This document shows positions 16,605 through 24,302 of a DNA stretch of 37,730 nt, piece after piece. This DNA is from Granulicella sp. (GTDB lineage Bacteria > Acidobacteriota > Terriglobia > Terriglobales > Acidobacteriaceae). The stretch is taken from the NCBI GenBank assembly GCA_003132145.1, contig PKWU01000083.1, forward strand, positions 1-37,730. The letters are read 5' to 3'. The position numbers were made by a program, and so were the translations under genes. The notes under the pieces are model-generated. The model made no database searches, was not told where the DNA came from, and was given only the letters and a program-made list of their open reading frames with translations. Numbering within the stretch: the stretch's first letter is position 1; each line of letters starts with the position of its first letter.

Positions 16605-17335
16605 GACTGGACCTTCAACCGCGCATTGCTGTACTGCAATGGGTCGATGAGTCCATTCTCTCGAAATCCCTTTTGCCGCAGCAGACAGGAGTCGCAGCCG
16701 CCGCACGGCAACCCGGTCGGCGACGGATCGTAACAACTGCTGGTCAGCGAGTAGTCCACGCCAAGCTCCAGTCCCTTGCGGATGATCTCGGCCTTGGTCA
16801 GCGAGATCAGCGGCGTATGAATCTTCAACGCATACCGGCCTTCCACTCCCGCCTTGGTCGCGAGATTTGCCATCCGCTCAAAGGCCTCGATGTACTCAGG
16901 ACGGCAGTCGGGATAGCCGCTGTAGTCCAGCGCATTCACTCCGATAAAAATATCGCTACACCCAAGGACCTCTGCCCAGGCAAGCGCGAAGGAGAGAAAG
17001 ATCGTGTTACGCGCGGGCACATAAGTAATGGGAATTCCGCCGTGCATCTCTTCGGTCGACCGACCCTTGGGCACGTCGATGTCCGCGGTCAGCGCCGATC
17101 CGCCAAAGGCGCGTAGATCGATCGATGTGGTCCGATGCTCCTTCGCGCCCCCGGCGCGAGCCACCACTCGAGCGCACTCCAGCTCCCACGAGTGGCGCTG
17201 GCCGTAGTCGAATGAGAGCGCGTAGGCATCAAAGCCCGCCTCGCGCGCGATGGCGAGAACGGTTGCGGAGTCCAGCCCACCGCTCAACAGAACTACGGCC
17301 TTTGATCTTGCATTGGATGAAATGGATTCGGACAT
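16601..17335 (-). CDS. queC: 7-cyano-7-deazaguanine synthase
   Basis: From ATG 17335 the product is 244 residues; the open frame runs further upstream, but the protein family begins here. It makes preQ0 from 7-carboxy-7-deazaguanine using ATP and ammonia. The PP-loop [17 protein letters not shown] occupies residues 14-30, followed by [24 protein letters not shown] and [20 protein letters not shown] are family blocks. The zinc site is the four-cysteine segment [24 protein letters not shown] lies 11 nt before the start and can pair into a weak CCCTT/AAGGG hairpin (17347-17361). It forms a two-gene unit with queE; queD and queF are not in the window. Confidence 0.96.
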   Translation of the reverse strand: MSESISSNARSKAVVLLSGGLDSATVLAIAREAGFDAYALSFDYGQRHSWELECARVVARAGGAKEHRTTSIDLRAFGGSALTADIDVPKGRSTEEMHGGIPITYVPARNTIFLSFALAWAEVLGCSDIFIGVNALDYSGYPDCRPEYIEAFERMANLATKAGVEGRYALKIHTPLISLTKAEIIRKGLELGVDYSLTSSCYDPSPTGLPCGGCDSCLLRQKGFRENGLIDPLQYSNARLKVQS

Positions 17336-17404
17336 GAACGACGGCTCCCTTGATTTAAGGGTACAACGGTTCGTCGTCCTCGCCGGCTGGCTGCGGCAAA
17401 AGAG

Positions 17405-17429
17405 AGCCCAGACCGCAGCGGTCTGGGCT
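17405..17429 (-). terminator. Terminator-like hairpin after kdpC
   Basis: A perfect 10-bp stem, AGCCCAGACC / GGTCTGGGCT, surrounds GCAGC. Read on the minus strand it is followed by CTCTTTT, as expected of a factor-independent terminator. It lies 52 bp past the kdpC stop and before queC, so it would end the kdp transcript. It could also be a copy of a dispersed hairpin family. Confidence 0.6.
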
Positions 17430-17480
17430 AAATGAAGAGCTACATACAACTTCGTTGCGCAGAGACAAGCAGACCGCGCG

Positions 17481-18059
17481 TTACTTGCTTGCGACAGGGG
17501 CCTTCTTGTCGAGATCAAGATTCAGATCGAGAACATTCACTCGCGGCTCGCCAAGCAGGCCGAACTGCCGCTGCGTAATATGCGCCGCAACCAGATTCCG
17601 CACCGCGTCCTCGCTGATGTGTCGCTCCGCCGCCACGCGCGCAACCTGATAGAACGCCGCTGCGGGCGAGATGTCCGGGTCAAGCCCGGAGGCCGATGCC
17701 GTTGCCAGATCGATCGGCACAGGCGCATTGGTTCCCTTGGGATTAAGGGTCTGCACGGTCGCCGTCACGCGCGTCGCCAAGGCGCTGTTCGTCGGCGCAT
17801 AGTTCGAGCCGCCCGAGTTCGTCGCGTCATAGCCCGTGCCCGCCGCCGATGGCCGCGACCAGAAGTATCCCGGCCCGCTGAAGCTCTGCCCAATCAGATG
17901 CGACCCCACCAGCTCTCCATTGCGCGAGATCAACGATCCCTCGGCCTGCTTTGCGAAGAAGACATGCGCCAGCCCCGTCACCGCCAGAGGATAGCCAATT
18001 CCCAGCAGCACAGCCGTGACCACCGTATACAGCAACGCGGTAACAATGTGTTTCATCAT
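17481..18059 (-). CDS. kdpC: K+-transporting ATPase, KdpC subunit
   Basis: The 192-residue KdpC has one N-terminal transmembrane helix ([20 protein letters not shown]). The family segments follow: [65 protein letters not shown] and [21 protein letters not shown]. KdpC stabilises and assists ATP binding by the KdpB pump subunit. It is the last transporter gene of the operon. The spacer before its ATG is made of GGTTCGAGG-type words, one of which supplies the GAGG that could serve as ribosome binding site. Confidence 0.96.
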   Translation of the reverse strand: MMKHIVTALLYTVVTAVLLGIGYPLAVTGLAHVFFAKQAEGSLISRNGELVGSHLIGQSFSGPGYFWSRPSAAGTGYDATNSGGSNYAPTNSALATRVTATVQTLNPKGTNAPVPIDLATASASGLDPDISPAAAFYQVARVAAERHISEDAVRNLVAAHITQRQFGLLGEPRVNVLDLNLDLDKKAPVASK

Positions 18060-18060
18060 C

Positions 18061-18098
18061 TCTCGAACCTCATGCCTTGAACCTCGAACCTTAAACCT
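18061..18098. repeat. GGTTCGAGG word repeat, copy 3 (kdpB-kdpC spacer)
   Basis: TCTCGAACCTCATGCCTTGA is followed by ACCTCGAACCTTAAACCT. It fills the whole 37-bp gap between kdpB and kdpC. Read on the coding strand it contains several GAGG/AAGG words that resemble Shine-Dalgarno sequences. Confidence 0.65.
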
Positions 18099-20145
18099 AT
18101 ACCAGATGGATCGACGCGATAATCATGTCGATCAGCTTGATTCCGACGAACGGCGCGACAATTCCGCCCATCCCATAGACCCACAAGTTGCGCTGTAGCA
18201 GGGCCGCCGCCGACATCGGCCTGTAGCGGACGCCGCGCAGAGCCAGCGGAATCAGCGCAACGATAATCAGCGCATTGAAGATCACCGCCGAAAGGATCGC
18301 CGATTCCGGCGAGCGCAGGTGCATCACGTTGATGATGGCCAGTTGCGGAAAGACCACCATGAACATCGCCGGAATAATCGCGAAGTACTTGGCTACGTCG
18401 TTGGCAATGGAAAAAGTCGTCAGCGCGCCGCGCGTCATCAGAAGTTGTTTGCCGATGCCCACGATCTCGATCAGCTTGGTCGGGTTGGAGTCGAGATCGA
18501 CCATGTTTCCCGCCTCTTTGGCCGCCTGCGTACCGGAGTTCATGGCCACGCCTACGTCGGCCTGGGCCAGTGCTGGCGCGTCGTTCGTACCGTCGCCGGT
18601 CATTGCCACCAGCTTGCCCTGCGCCTGTTCGCGCTTGATCAGGTCCATCTTGTCCTTGGGCTTGGCCTCGGCCAGAAAGTCGTCCACGCCCGCCTCGCGC
18701 GCAATCGCAGCGGCGGTCAGAGGATTGTCGCCGGTAATCATGATGGTCTTGATGCCCATGGCGCGCAGTTGCTCGAAGCGCTCCTTCATGCCGCCCTTGA
18801 CGATGTCCTTCAGATGAATCACGCCCAGCGCGCGGCCATTCTCCGCGACCACCAGCGGCGTGCCTCCCTGGCGCGCCACCTTGTCCACCGTGGCCCGCAC
18901 CTCATCCGGCAGGATAGATCCGCTCTCCTTCAGATAATTCGCAATCGCATCGGCCGCGCCCTTGCGGATGCTGCGCCCTTCCATGTCGATGCCGCTCATC
19001 CGCGTCAGTGCGCTGAACGGGATGTATTCCACATTCAGGTTCGCCAGCTCGCGTCCGCGCAGGCCGTACAGCTCCTTGGCCAGCACCACGATGGAGCGGC
19101 CCTCCGGCGTCTCGTCCGGCAAGCTCGACAACTGCGCAGCGTCCGCCAGCTCTTCGCTGGTCACGCCCGCCGCCGTAAGGAACTCCGACGCCTGCCGATT
19201 GCCCAGCGTGATCGTCCCCGTCTTATCCAGCAGCAGCGTGTTCACGTCGCCCGCCGCCTCCACCGCGCGGCCAGAGACGGCCAGCACATTGTGCTGCACC
19301 AGGCGGTCCATCCCCGCAATTCCAATCGCCGAAAGCAGCCCGCCGATGGTCGTGGGAATCAGGCAGACCAGCAGCGAGATCAGCACAAACGCCGTCTGCG
19401 GCGCGCCCGAATAAACCGCGAAGGGCTCCAGCGTAACCACCGCTAGCAAAAAGATAATCGTCAGCCCGGCCAGCAGAATATTGAGTGCGATCTCGTTGGG
19501 CGTCTTCTGCCGTTCGGCTCCTTCGACCAGCGCGATCATGCGATCCAGAAACGTCTCGCCGGGATTCGCCGTGATCTTCACCACGATCACATCGCTCAGC
19601 ACGCGCGTGCCTCCGGTGACGGCCGAGCGATCGCCGCCCGCCTCGCGGATCACAGGCGCGCTCTCGCCGGTGATGGCCGACTCATCGACCGACGCAACGC
19701 CCTCGATCACCTCGCCGTCGCCGGGAATCATCTGTCCCGCCGTCACACGGACCTTGTCGTTCACTCGCAGATGCGAGCTCGGCACCTCTTCGATGCTCCC
19801 ATCGGCGCGCAGCTTGTACGCCGTTGTCTCACTCTTCGCCTTGCGCAAGGCGTCCGCCTGCACCTTGCCGCGCCCCTCCGCCATCGCCTCGGCGAAGTTC
19901 GCAAACAGCACCGTGAACCACAGCCACAGCGTGATCTGCAGATTGAACGCGAAGTGAGTCGCACCGTGCGGCAGCACCAGAAGCGCCGTGGTGACGACGC
20001 TGCCCACCTCGACCACAAACATCACCGGATTCTTCGCCATCAGCGCCGGATTCAGCTTCTTCAGCGCGTCCAGCGACGCGCGGCGAACGATCGACGGTTC
20101 AAACAGCTTTCGCTTCTTCGACGTTCCTGTATGCGTCTCACTCAT
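18097..20145 (-). CDS. kdpB: K+-transporting ATPase, KdpB subunit (P-type ATPase)
   Basis: The 682-residue catalytic P-type ATPase energises K+ uptake. The actuator motif is [13 protein letters not shown]. The phosphorylation site is [10 protein letters not shown] (Asp307 counting from the chosen start). The P-domain motif is [20 protein letters not shown], and the nucleotide-binding domain has [21 protein letters not shown]. Membrane helices include [33 protein letters not shown] and [20 protein letters not shown], which holds the IPTTIGGLL transport motif. I prefer ATG 20145 (MSETHTG) with GAGG 9 nt upstream over the in-frame TTG at 20154. It lies between kdpA and kdpC in the standard order. 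Confidence 0.98.
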   Translation of the reverse strand: MSETHTGTSKKRKLFEPSIVRRASLDALKKLNPALMAKNPVMFVVEVGSVVTTALLVLPHGATHFAFNLQITLWLWFTVLFANFAEAMAEGRGKVQADALRKAKSETTAYKLRADGSIEEVPSSHLRVNDKVRVTAGQMIPGDGEVIEGVASVDESAITGESAPVIREAGGDRSAVTGGTRVLSDVIVVKITANPGETFLDRMIALVEGAERQKTPNEIALNILLAGLTIIFLLAVVTLEPFAVYSGAPQTAFVLISLLVCLIPTTIGGLLSAIGIAGMDRLVQHNVLAVSGRAVEAAGDVNTLLLDKTGTITLGNRQASEFLTAAGVTSEELADAAQLSSLPDETPEGRSIVVLAKELYGLRGRELANLNVEYIPFSALTRMSGIDMEGRSIRKGAADAIANYLKESGSILPDEVRATVDKVARQGGTPLVVAENGRALGVIHLKDIVKGGMKERFEQLRAMGIKTIMITGDNPLTAAAIAREAGVDDFLAEAKPKDKMDLIKREQAQGKLVAMTGDGTNDAPALAQADVGVAMNSGTQAAKEAGNMVDLDSNPTKLIEIVGIGKQLLMTRGALTTFSIANDVAKYFAIIPAMFMVVFPQLAIINVMHLRSPESAILSAVIFNALIIVALIPLALRGVRYRPMSAAALLQRNLWVYGMGGIVAPFVGIKLIDMIIASIHLV

Positions 20146-20199
20146 CTCATCCAACCTCGAAATTCCTACTCGTTGCCAACTTGCCGACTCGCTGACTCG

Positions 20200-21993
20200 C
20201 TAACTGAAACTGATCCCAGAACGTAGCAACAGGTGTTCCAGAATCGGTCCAAGGCTGAGCGCAGGGAAGAACGTCAGCGCGCCGACGATCAGAATCACGC
20301 CCACCAGAAGCACCGTAAACAGCGTGTTATTCACCGGGAACGTGCCCAGCGACTCCGGCGCGATCTTCTTGGTCGCAAGACTTCCCGCCACGGCCAGCAT
20401 GGGCACCATCATCAGGAAGCGCCCCACCAGCATGGTGATTCCCAGCGTCGCGTTGTACCAGTGCGTGTTCGCGTTCAGTCCCGCGAACGCCGACCCGTTG
20501 TTGCCCGCCGATGACGTGTACGCATACAGAATCTGCGACAACCCATGCGGCCCGTGGTTCGACAGGCTCGAGGTCCCGAAGCTCGGCGCCAGCACCGACA
20601 CCGCGGTGAATCCCAGGATGACCAGCGGAAAGATCAGCACGTAGAGCATGGACAGCTGCACTTCATACGCCTGCACCTTCTTGCCCAGGTACTCCGGCGT
20701 TCGCCCAACCATCAGCCCAGCGATGAAGACCGTAACGATGACCAAGATCAACATGCCGTACATGCCTGAACCGACTCCGCCGAAGATGATCTCGCCCATC
20801 ATGATGTTGGCCAGCGGCACCATCCCGCCCAGCGGCATGAAAGAGTCGTGCATCGCGTTCACCGCGCCGCAACTCGCGTCCGTGGTCACCGTGGCAAACA
20901 GCGCGGAGTTGGCAACGCCGAAGCGCACCTCCTTGCCCTCCATGTTGCCGCCCGGAGATTGTGCCGTTCCCGACATCGCCACGCGCTGGTTCACGCCATG
21001 CAGCAGCGGGTTCGGCTGCGACTCCGCCCAGTAGCACGTCAGCACGCCGGCGAACCACAGTACCGACATCGCCGCAAACACGGCCCAACCGTGGCCCGGC
21101 GATCCCACCATCCTGCCCAGCGTGACGCACAGTCCGGCGGGAATCAGGAAGATCGATAGCATCTCCAGCAGATTGGTCAGCGGCGTCGGGTTCTCAAACG
21201 GATGCGAGCTGTTGGCGTTAAAGAAGCCGCCGCCGTTTGTCCCCAGCATCTTGATCGCCTCCTGCGACGCGGTCGGACCCTGCGCGATGGTCTGCGTCGT
21301 CACCAGCGTCGTTGTCGATTTCCCATCTGTACCTGTAACAGTTACAGATTGCGGCTCCACCAGCTTCACCGTGTCGTACGGCTTCAGGTTCTGCACCACG
21401 CCCTGCGAAACCAGCGCCAGCGCATACACCAGGCAGATCGGCAGCAGCACCCACAGCGTGCCGCGCGTCAGGTCCACCCAGAAGTTTCCCAGCGTTTTAC
21501 TCTCCCGCCGCGAAATCCCGCGAATAAACGCGATGGCCAGCGCCATGCCCGTCGCAGCCGACCAGAAGTTGTGCGTCGCCAGACCCGCCATCTGAGTCAG
21601 ATAGCTCATCGTGCTCTCGGGCACATACGACTGCCAGTTGGTGTTGGTGGTAAACGACGCCGCCGTGTTCCACGCCAGATACGGCTCGACCGCGGCGAGA
21701 TGCTGCGGGTTCCACAGCGGAATCGCGTGCTGCAGCCGCTCGATCGCATAGGTCAACAGCAGCGTCGCGCAACTGAAGATCAGCATCGCCGCGCCGTACT
21801 CGATCCAGCCCATCTCGGCGTCGGCGTCCACGCCGGTGACGCGGTAGAGCAGCCGCTCGATGGGCCCCAGCACCGGGTCGAGCAGCGTCTTCTTCCGTTC
21901 ATACACCCGGGCCATATACAGCCCCATCGGCTTCGCCGCAAGCAGCACCAGCGCGAAGAAGACCGCAATCTGCAACCAACCATTGAGGGTCAT
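20200..21993 (-). CDS. kdpA: K+-transporting ATPase, KdpA subunit (K+ channel-like)
   Basis: The 597-residue polytopic subunit carries the potassium selectivity filter. It has four filter-like loops derived from the SKT superfamily: NTNWQSYVPESTMSYLTQM, IKMLGTNGGGFFNANSSHPF, ATVTTDASCGAVNAMHDSF and YTSSAGNNGSAFAGL. Other KdpA blocks are YVPESTMSY and GRTPEYLGKKVQ. The start ATG 21993 (MTLNGWLQIAVFF) lies 1 bp after the kdpF stop codon, so translation is coupled. An upstream open frame to 22023 overlaps kdpF and is not needed. Length is slightly above the E. coli protein. Confidence 0.98.
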   Translation of the reverse strand: MTLNGWLQIAVFFALVLLAAKPMGLYMARVYERKKTLLDPVLGPIERLLYRVTGVDADAEMGWIEYGAAMLIFSCATLLLTYAIERLQHAIPLWNPQHLAAVEPYLAWNTAASFTTNTNWQSYVPESTMSYLTQMAGLATHNFWSAATGMALAIAFIRGISRRESKTLGNFWVDLTRGTLWVLLPICLVYALALVSQGVVQNLKPYDTVKLVEPQSVTVTGTDGKSTTTLVTTQTIAQGPTASQEAIKMLGTNGGGFFNANSSHPFENPTPLTNLLEMLSIFLIPAGLCVTLGRMVGSPGHGWAVFAAMSVLWFAGVLTCYWAESQPNPLLHGVNQRVAMSGTAQSPGGNMEGKEVRFGVANSALFATVTTDASCGAVNAMHDSFMPLGGMVPLANIMMGEIIFGGVGSGMYGMLILVIVTVFIAGLMVGRTPEYLGKKVQAYEVQLSMLYVLIFPLVILGFTAVSVLAPSFGTSSLSNHGPHGLSQILYAYTSSAGNNGSAFAGLNANTHWYNATLGITMLVGRFLMMVPMLAVAGSLATKKIAPESLGTFPVNNTLFTVLLVGVILIVGALTFFPALSLGPILEHLLLRSGISFS

Positions 21994-21994
21994 C

Positions 21995-22081
21995 TCAGAA
22001 TTTCTCCGGACGCAGTAGCGCAACCACCAGATAGACCAGCAACCCGGCCGTCAGTAGGAGGAGAAGGATATTTTCAAGCAT
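21995..22081 (-). CDS. kdpF: KdpF small membrane subunit (28 residues)
   Basis: A 28-residue single-helix peptide starts MLENILLLLLTAGLLVYLVV and ends ALLRPEKF, the hallmark LLRPE(K/R)F ending of KdpF. KdpF stabilises the KdpABC complex in the membrane. It stops 1 bp before the kdpA ATG (TGAG-ATG) and overlaps the preceding 34-codon gene by 8 bp. Confidence 0.95.
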   Translation of the reverse strand: MLENILLLLLTAGLLVYLVVALLRPEKF

Positions 22082-22178
22082 TGCCGCCGCCGCCTTTCAG
22101 GGACTGGCAGCCGTAGACATACAGCACCGCGACGAAGAAGAATGCAAATGAAGCGGCTAAGAAGACGATATCGCTCAT
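22074..22178 (-). CDS. 34-residue membrane peptide upstream of kdpF
   Basis: An ATG at 22178 with CAGGAG about 10 nt upstream opens a 34-residue frame: MSDIVFLAASFAFFFVAVLY, then VYGCQSLKGGGGNA. It has one hydrophobic helix and a juxtamembrane Tyr-x-Gly-Cys motif. Its stop codon overlaps the start of kdpF (8 bp shared), so it is the first cistron of the kdp operon. I recall similar unnamed short proteins ending in (V/Y)xGC-type motifs before kdpF in other bacteria, but I cannot check this here. It could be an accessory Kdp subunit or a regulatory leader peptide. Confidence 0.75.
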   Translation of the reverse strand: MSDIVFLAASFAFFFVAVLYVYGCQSLKGGGGNA

Positions 22179-22277
22179 ATAACTCAACTCCTGAAGCCCG
22201 CCGCGCTTGGAGCCCTGCGCGTCAGGATCGCAACTTAGAGTACAACAGCGGTCCGCATAGGAATGCCGTAGGAAGAG

Positions 22278-22297
22278 TGTTAAGATTTTGTAAAGAT
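22278..22297 (-). promoter_or_regulatory. Candidate KdpE operator (11-bp-spaced direct repeat)
   Basis: On the plus strand TGTTAAGAT (22278-22286) and TGTAAAGAT (22289-22297) form a direct repeat with 11-bp periodicity. On the minus strand this reads ATCTTTACA-AA-ATCTTAACA. OmpR-family regulators bind such repeats, and the TTTACA word resembles known KdpE targets. It overlaps the kdpE stop codon and lies about 100 bp before the first kdp structural cistron. Confidence 0.5.
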
Positions 22298-23023
22298 TAC
22301 GCCATCAGGATCGTCCTCGTCCCGGCGGGCCTCGTCCGGGCCGGCGGGCCGCGGGCTCAGCCGATAGCCCACCCACGGTTCGCTGAGGATATACTGCGGC
22401 TCGCCGCCCGGCTCGATCTTCTTGCGCAGTTGCGCGATCAGCACGCGCAGGTACTCCGGCTGCTCGGCTCCTGCCGCCCCCCACACCGCCCGCAGCAGCG
22501 CCTTGTGCGTCAGCACGCGGTCCGCATTGCGAACAAAGTACAGCATCAGGTCGAACTCCTTGGGCGTCAGGTGGACCTCCACCTTGCGCACCAGCACCTG
22601 ATGCCGCTCCACGTCGACGCGGAAGTCGCCCAGCTCGATCGAACTCTCTTGCGGCACGGCGGCCGCAGCCACGCGTCGCGACTGCACACGCACCCGCGCC
22701 AGCAGCTCCTGAATGCTGAACGGCTTGGTGATGTAGTCGTCCGCGCCCTCGTCCAGCGCCGCCACCTTGGCCGTATCCTGGCTGCGCACCGACAGCACAA
22801 TAATCGGCACCGCCGAGCGCGCGCGGATCTCCCGCGTCAGCTCGATCCCGTCCATCCCCGGCATCGCCAGGTCGGTAATCACCAGCTCCGGCTGCACCTT
22901 CATGAACCGCGCCAGAGCCTCCACGCCGTCCTGCGCAACCGTCACCTCGTGCCCATTGCTCTGTAGCGAGGTGCGCAGAACCCGCGTAATCTGCGGCTCA
23001 TCGTCAACAATCAGAATCCGCAT
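22280..23023 (-). CDS. kdpE: KdpE-type response regulator (OmpR family)
   Basis: The 247-residue regulator has a receiver domain (residues 1-115): acidic pair in ILIVDDEPQ, phospho-acceptor Asp in LVITDLAMPGMDG, Ser in VLSVRS and Lys in DYITKPF. It is followed by a winged-helix DNA-binding domain (about 130-235): LTPKEFDLMLYFVRNADRVL, LLRAVWG and WVGYRL. The pattern matches KdpE, which activates the kdp operon when phosphorylated by KdpD. A charged tail (DEARRDEDDPDG) extends beyond the usual end. The upstream gene is the input half of KdpD, 110 bp away; the kinase half is on the other strand. Confidence 0.95.
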   Translation of the reverse strand: MRILIVDDEPQITRVLRTSLQSNGHEVTVAQDGVEALARFMKVQPELVITDLAMPGMDGIELTREIRARSAVPIIVLSVRSQDTAKVAALDEGADDYITKPFSIQELLARVRVQSRRVAAAAVPQESSIELGDFRVDVERHQVLVRKVEVHLTPKEFDLMLYFVRNADRVLTHKALLRAVWGAAGAEQPEYLRVLIAQLRKKIEPGGEPQYILSEPWVGYRLSPRPAGPDEARRDEDDPDGVIFTKS

Positions 23024-23051
23024 GGCCCTCGCCTCTACCTCTCAAAACCAA

Positions 23052-23085
23052 TCATTCCGAATCACTGAGCCGGAATCTCCGTATT
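23052..23085. repeat. Dispersed CATTC...GAATCTCCGTATT hairpin, copy 1
   Basis: TCATTCCG and CGGAATCTCCGTATT flank a 10-nt loop, with ATTCCG/CGGAAT as the stem. A close relative occurs at 34679-34709. It sits in the kdpD-kdpE spacer, followed by CTTACCACTTACCACTG-type short repeats at about 23111-23128. Confidence 0.5.
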
Positions 23086-23133
23086 CGCCTCTCAACGGAC
23101 CACTGAGAACTTACCACTTACCACTGTCTTTCA

Positions 23134-24273
23134 TTACGCCGGCTGCTGCGTCACGAGATGCACATCGACGTGAGGTGCATCGTTCATGAACCGCTGCAGC
23201 GAGAGATAGTACAGATACTTCTTCCATCCCTTTATCGCCGACCGCCCGAAGATGACCTGCGTGATCCTGTTCCTGGTGACATACTCCGCGGTCACCGTGG
23301 CGATGCTGCTGCCCTTCAGCCGGACCACCCTGGCGCCCACGTTCTCGGCAAATTGAATGTTGGCTTCCAGAGTCCGGCGGCGGTTCTCCGGCACCTCCAG
23401 CAGTTCATTCTCGACGTGCAGCACGAAGAACTCGGCGTTGATCGCTTCCGCCAGGCGCGCCCCGCGCGCGATCAGGTCGCGCGATTCCGGGTTGGAGCTG
23501 ATGCACACAGCCACGCGTTCGGCGATCTGCCAGTGCCCGCTCAACTGCTTGCGCGTCACATAGTCATCCAGCGTGCGGTCCACCGCGCGCGTCACCCGCT
23601 GTAGCGCCATCTCGCGCAGCGCAATCAGGTTGCCGCGCCGGAAGAAGTTCTGCAGCGCCCGCTCCACGCGCTCCTGCGGATAGATATCGCCGCGGTCCAT
23701 GCGGTGCACCAGCGCCTCGGGCGTCAGGTCGCTCATCACGATCTCGTCGGCCCGGTCCAGCACCCAGTCCGGCACCGTCTCCCTCACCGTCACGCCGGTC
23801 AGGCTCTGCACCCGCGGCGTAATGCTCTCCACATGCTGGACGTTCAGCGTCGTCAGCACGTCGATCTCCGCCTCCAGGATCTGCAACACGTCCTGGAAGC
23901 GTTTTGGGTGCGCGCAGCCTTCCACGTTGGTGTGCGCCAGCTCGTCGATCAGCACCACGTCGGGCCGTCGCGCCAGGACCGCATCCACGTCCATCTCTTC
24001 GAAGATGGCGCCTTTGTACTCCATCTGCCTGCGCGGAACCTGTTCGATCTGCGCCGCGAGCTCGGCCGTGCGGGCCCTGCCGTGCGTCTCCACAATGCCA
24101 ATCACAACGTCTTCACCGCGGCTCTTGCGGCGGATCGCCTCGCTCAACATGCTGAATGTCTTGCCCACCCCCGGAGCGTACCCCAAAAACACCTTGAACC
24201 GGCCACGCTTCTGACCTTCCGCCGCGGCAAGCCACTCTTCGGGAGTCTTAATATGAGGCTGTTCTGGATTCAT
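23134..24273 (-). CDS. kdpD: KdpD input half: ATP-binding KdpD domain plus Usp domain, no kinase
   Basis: The 379-residue protein equals the cytoplasmic N-terminal part of a normal KdpD. The KdpD domain (about 20-230) has a Walker A motif GYAPGVGKT (31-39), EDVVIGIVETHGR, the Walker B-like VVLIDELAHTN and TTLNVQHVESI. A universal-stress-protein-like domain follows (about 250-375: RVAVCISSNPESRDLIARGA, EFFVLHVEN, ITQVIFGRS). It ends where the membrane helices should begin, so histidine kinase and transmembrane parts are absent. The missing half is encoded divergently 29 bp away. In other bacteria the Usp part of KdpD senses cytoplasmic signals, including c-di-AMP in Staphylococcus. This gene leads into kdpE. 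Confidence 0.93.
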   Translation of the reverse strand: MNPEQPHIKTPEEWLAAAEGQKRGRFKVFLGYAPGVGKTFSMLSEAIRRKSRGEDVVIGIVETHGRARTAELAAQIEQVPRRQMEYKGAIFEEMDVDAVLARRPDVVLIDELAHTNVEGCAHPKRFQDVLQILEAEIDVLTTLNVQHVESITPRVQSLTGVTVRETVPDWVLDRADEIVMSDLTPEALVHRMDRGDIYPQERVERALQNFFRRGNLIALREMALQRVTRAVDRTLDDYVTRKQLSGHWQIAERVAVCISSNPESRDLIARGARLAEAINAEFFVLHVENELLEVPENRRRTLEANIQFAENVGARVVRLKGSSIATVTAEYVTRNRITQVIFGRSAIKGWKKYLYYLSLQRFMNDAPHVDVHLVTQQPA

Positions 24274-24285
24274 CTAGCTCATCTT

Positions 24286-24295
24286 TCTATACAAT
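24286..24295. promoter_or_regulatory. Overlapping back-to-back -10 elements of the split kdpD pair
   Basis: Only 29 bp separate the two start codons. On the minus strand TATAGA (24291-24286) has TTGATA 16 bp upstream (24313-24308), a good sigma-70-like promoter for the kdpD input half and kdpE. On the plus strand TACAAT (24290-24295) ends 7 nt before the GTG of the kinase half; its -35 is weak. The two hexamers overlap by 2 bp, so polymerases starting in both directions would compete for the same DNA. Confidence 0.5.
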
Positions 24296-24302
24296 TCTGA
24301 TT

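Noticed and set aside
17336..17420. preQ1 riboswitch upstream of queC
   Set aside because: I looked for the short preQ1-I pseudoknot pattern with an A-rich tail and did not find it; only a weak CCCTT/AAGGG hairpin near the ribosome binding site is visible.
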